Below are positions 62,786 through 64,000 of a stretch of 64,000 nucleotides of DNA, piece after piece. A model generated the notes under the pieces. The model made no database searches, was not told where the DNA came from, and worked only from the letters and a program-made list of their open reading frames with translations. Both the position numbers and the translations under genes were made by a program. Numbering within the stretch: position 1 is the stretch's first letter; the number at the start of each line of letters is the position of its first letter. Source of the DNA: JANWVO01 sp964458495 (GTDB lineage: Bacteria; Acidobacteriota; Terriglobia; Bryobacterales; Bryobacteraceae); contig CAYWJB010000001.1 in assembly GCA_964458495.1 (NCBI GenBank), forward strand, positions 310,001 to 374,000, given 5' to 3'.

Positions 62786-63430
62786 ATGAAGAGTCTCTGC
62801 CTCATGGTTGTTCTCGCACTGCCGCTGGCCGCGCAGAGCGCGCCGGCAGATGTCGAACCTGCCGGAGACAGGCCGTCGCCCCGCGCCTGGGGCCGTTACT
62901 TCAACACCGTGGACCGCGCCGATTGGCGCCCGCTGGAAGGCAACCAGCGGTGGAACATACACTGGCGCGCCACATACGCCTCTCCGGGCACCTTTTTCCG
63001 CGCTGCCGGGCCCGCTCTGGGCGATCATCTGAACGACCGGCCCGAGGTCTGGCCGCAGGGCATGGAGGGCTACTCGCGCCGCTTCGCCAACCGCTTCGCC
63101 CGCTTCGCTTTGCAGGATTCGCTCTCGCACGCCTCTTCGGCCGCACTCGGCTACGAGGTCCGTTACGTCCGCTGCGGCTGTTCCGGCTTCGCGCGCCGGT
63201 TCGGACATGCGCTGTTGTGGAACTTTCTGACGCTGGACCGCAACGGCAACACGGTGCTGAACACGCCCCGCATCGGCTCTGCATTTGCGGCCGAATTCAT
63301 CGGCAACACCTGGATGCCCGCCGGCTACCGCACCCGGGCCGAGGCGTTCCGCGGAGTCGGCATCCAGCTCGGCGCGGGCGCTTTGTTCAATACGATCCGC
63401 GAGTTCGCCCCCCGCGGCAAGAGCCGCTGA
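62786..63430 (+). CDS. Secreted hypothetical protein
   Basis: 214 residues with a signal peptide (KSLCLMVVLALPLAAQSAPA). Aromatic- and Gly-rich body (RYFNTVDRADWRP, GYEVRYVRCGCSGFARRFG). One pair of cysteines (CGC). Not recognised as a family with known function. Divergent from efp. Confidence 0.6.
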   Translation: MKSLCLMVVLALPLAAQSAPADVEPAGDRPSPRAWGRYFNTVDRADWRPLEGNQRWNIHWRATYASPGTFFRAAGPALGDHLNDRPEVWPQGMEGYSRRFANRFARFALQDSLSHASSAALGYEVRYVRCGCSGFARRFGHALLWNFLTLDRNGNTVLNTPRIGSAFAAEFIGNTWMPAGYRTRAEAFRGVGIQLGAGALFNTIREFAPRGKSR

Positions 63431-63442
63431 GCGCCCGCCCCT

Positions 63443-63889
63443 TCAATCCTTCACGCGTACTTCCACAGGGATCCCCTCGCGGACGCTCTGCGTGACGACG
63501 CAAAAATCCTCGAACAATTCCAGGCAGCGCGCGGCCTTCTCCCGTTCTCCCGGGGCGAAACGCGGGTCGATTTCCACCTCCACGCCGGCGATGCGGAGCC
63601 GCCCGCGCGCATTGCGCCCCAACTTCACATGCACGCGCGTCTCGGCCGGCCCCATCTCGACGCGCGCCTTGCGCGTGCAGAACAGCAGGCTGGCAGTGAG
63701 GCAGTTGCCAATAGCGGCGGCCAGCACGCGGGAGGCGTTGGGCGCGGAATCGCGGCCGAGCGGCTCCGGCTCGTCCATCCTGAGCGCAGAATACTGCTCT
63801 TTGTCGAACCACACCTCGAATTCGAAATTCTCGAGTTGCTTCATCGAAATTGTGAATTCGTGAACCGTCTCCAGAGGCTGCTTCTCCAT
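63443..63889 (-). CDS. OsmC-like protein
   Basis: 148 residues from ATG 63889, placed after AAGGAGCGG. OsmC/Ohr-type fold: GRDSAPNASRVLAAAIGNCLTASLLF contains the first conserved Cys and CLELFEDFCVVTQSV the second; together they form the peroxide-reactive pair. May reduce organic hydroperoxides. Confidence 0.85.
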   Translation of the reverse strand: MEKQPLETVHEFTISMKQLENFEFEVWFDKEQYSALRMDEPEPLGRDSAPNASRVLAAAIGNCLTASLLFCTRKARVEMGPAETRVHVKLGRNARGRLRIAGVEVEIDPRFAPGEREKAARCLELFEDFCVVTQSVREGIPVEVRVKD

Positions 63890-64000
63890 CTCCGCTCCTT
63901 GCCTTGACAGCATACCGCGCCGGGGGGATTCAACCAATCGACACGAGCCGTTCACGATGTTTTGAAATGCCTTGCTCACAATGCGGGCGTGCATCTGGAC

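Overview
The window is GC-rich, densely coded chromosomal DNA from a bacterium, most likely an Acidobacteriota of the Bryobacterales/Solibacter type. This rests on recalled resemblance rather than a search. The supporting signs are the protein style (secreted peptidases, an orphan sugar-binding lipoprotein, an alkaline-phosphatase-like tail at the left edge), an EF-P with a PGNLRGF loop, a 3-subunit succinate dehydrogenase with a single cytochrome b, and long tRNA-adjacent palindromic repeats. No prophage, transposase, rRNA or CRISPR array was seen. About 70 protein genes and two tRNAs are supported.

Layout. 0-7.2 kb: an M16 peptidase pair, a transglutaminase-like protein, a kinase-fold protein, a MOT1-type transporter, an NmrA-type reductase and an alkylguanine DNA methyltransferase. 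7.2-13.5 kb: mostly minus-strand genes, with an orphan sugar-binding lipoprotein, a coupled LolA-like / membrane / GT4 glycosyltransferase / PHP operon, and a HEAT-SEC-C protein. 13.5-18.5 kb: a minus-strand housekeeping block read as apt-ispE-prs-rplY-pth-rpsF-rpsR-rplI. 18.5-25.9 kb: acyP divergent from hemB, then a methyltransferase, a split transketolase, a two-component-like operon with a degenerate kinase, and an amidohydrolase. 25.9-26.85 kb: tRNA-Leu(UAG) and tRNA-Phe(GAA) bracketing about 740 nt of repeats with no gene. 27-41.9 kb: an M14 peptidase, a FAH-family protein, an FnIII lipoprotein, hslVU, an NtrC-type regulator with a CHASE2 kinase, an acid phosphatase, YqgE, a DUF1015 protein, alanine dehydrogenase and a peptidoglycan-binding protein. 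41.9-45.3 kb: sdhCAB. 45.5-48 kb: a secreted protein, a Tat-exported HisC-like aminotransferase and a creatininase-family protein. 48-52.8 kb: a TadE-TadE-TadG set divergent from an ECF sigma / zinc-finger anti-sigma / membrane-protein operon. 52.8-58.2 kb: an amidohydrolase with a sugar-isomerase-like protein, a lone transpeptidase, and rplU-rpmA-obg. 58.4-62.1 kb: a GGDEF protein, an SDR, fliD and a FliT-like gene. 62.1-63.9 kb: efp, a secreted protein and an OsmC-like protein.

Many neighbours overlap by 1-4 bases (ATGA, GTGA or TGATG), so translational coupling is the main organising feature. Most of the window is ordinary housekeeping. The places that look least explained are the inverted-repeat cluster between the tRNAs, the kinase without an ATP-binding site, an SDR lacking the catalytic lysine, the EF-P loop with asparagine at its tip, the exported aminotransferase, and a promoter-like sequence shared by the GGDEF gene and fliD.
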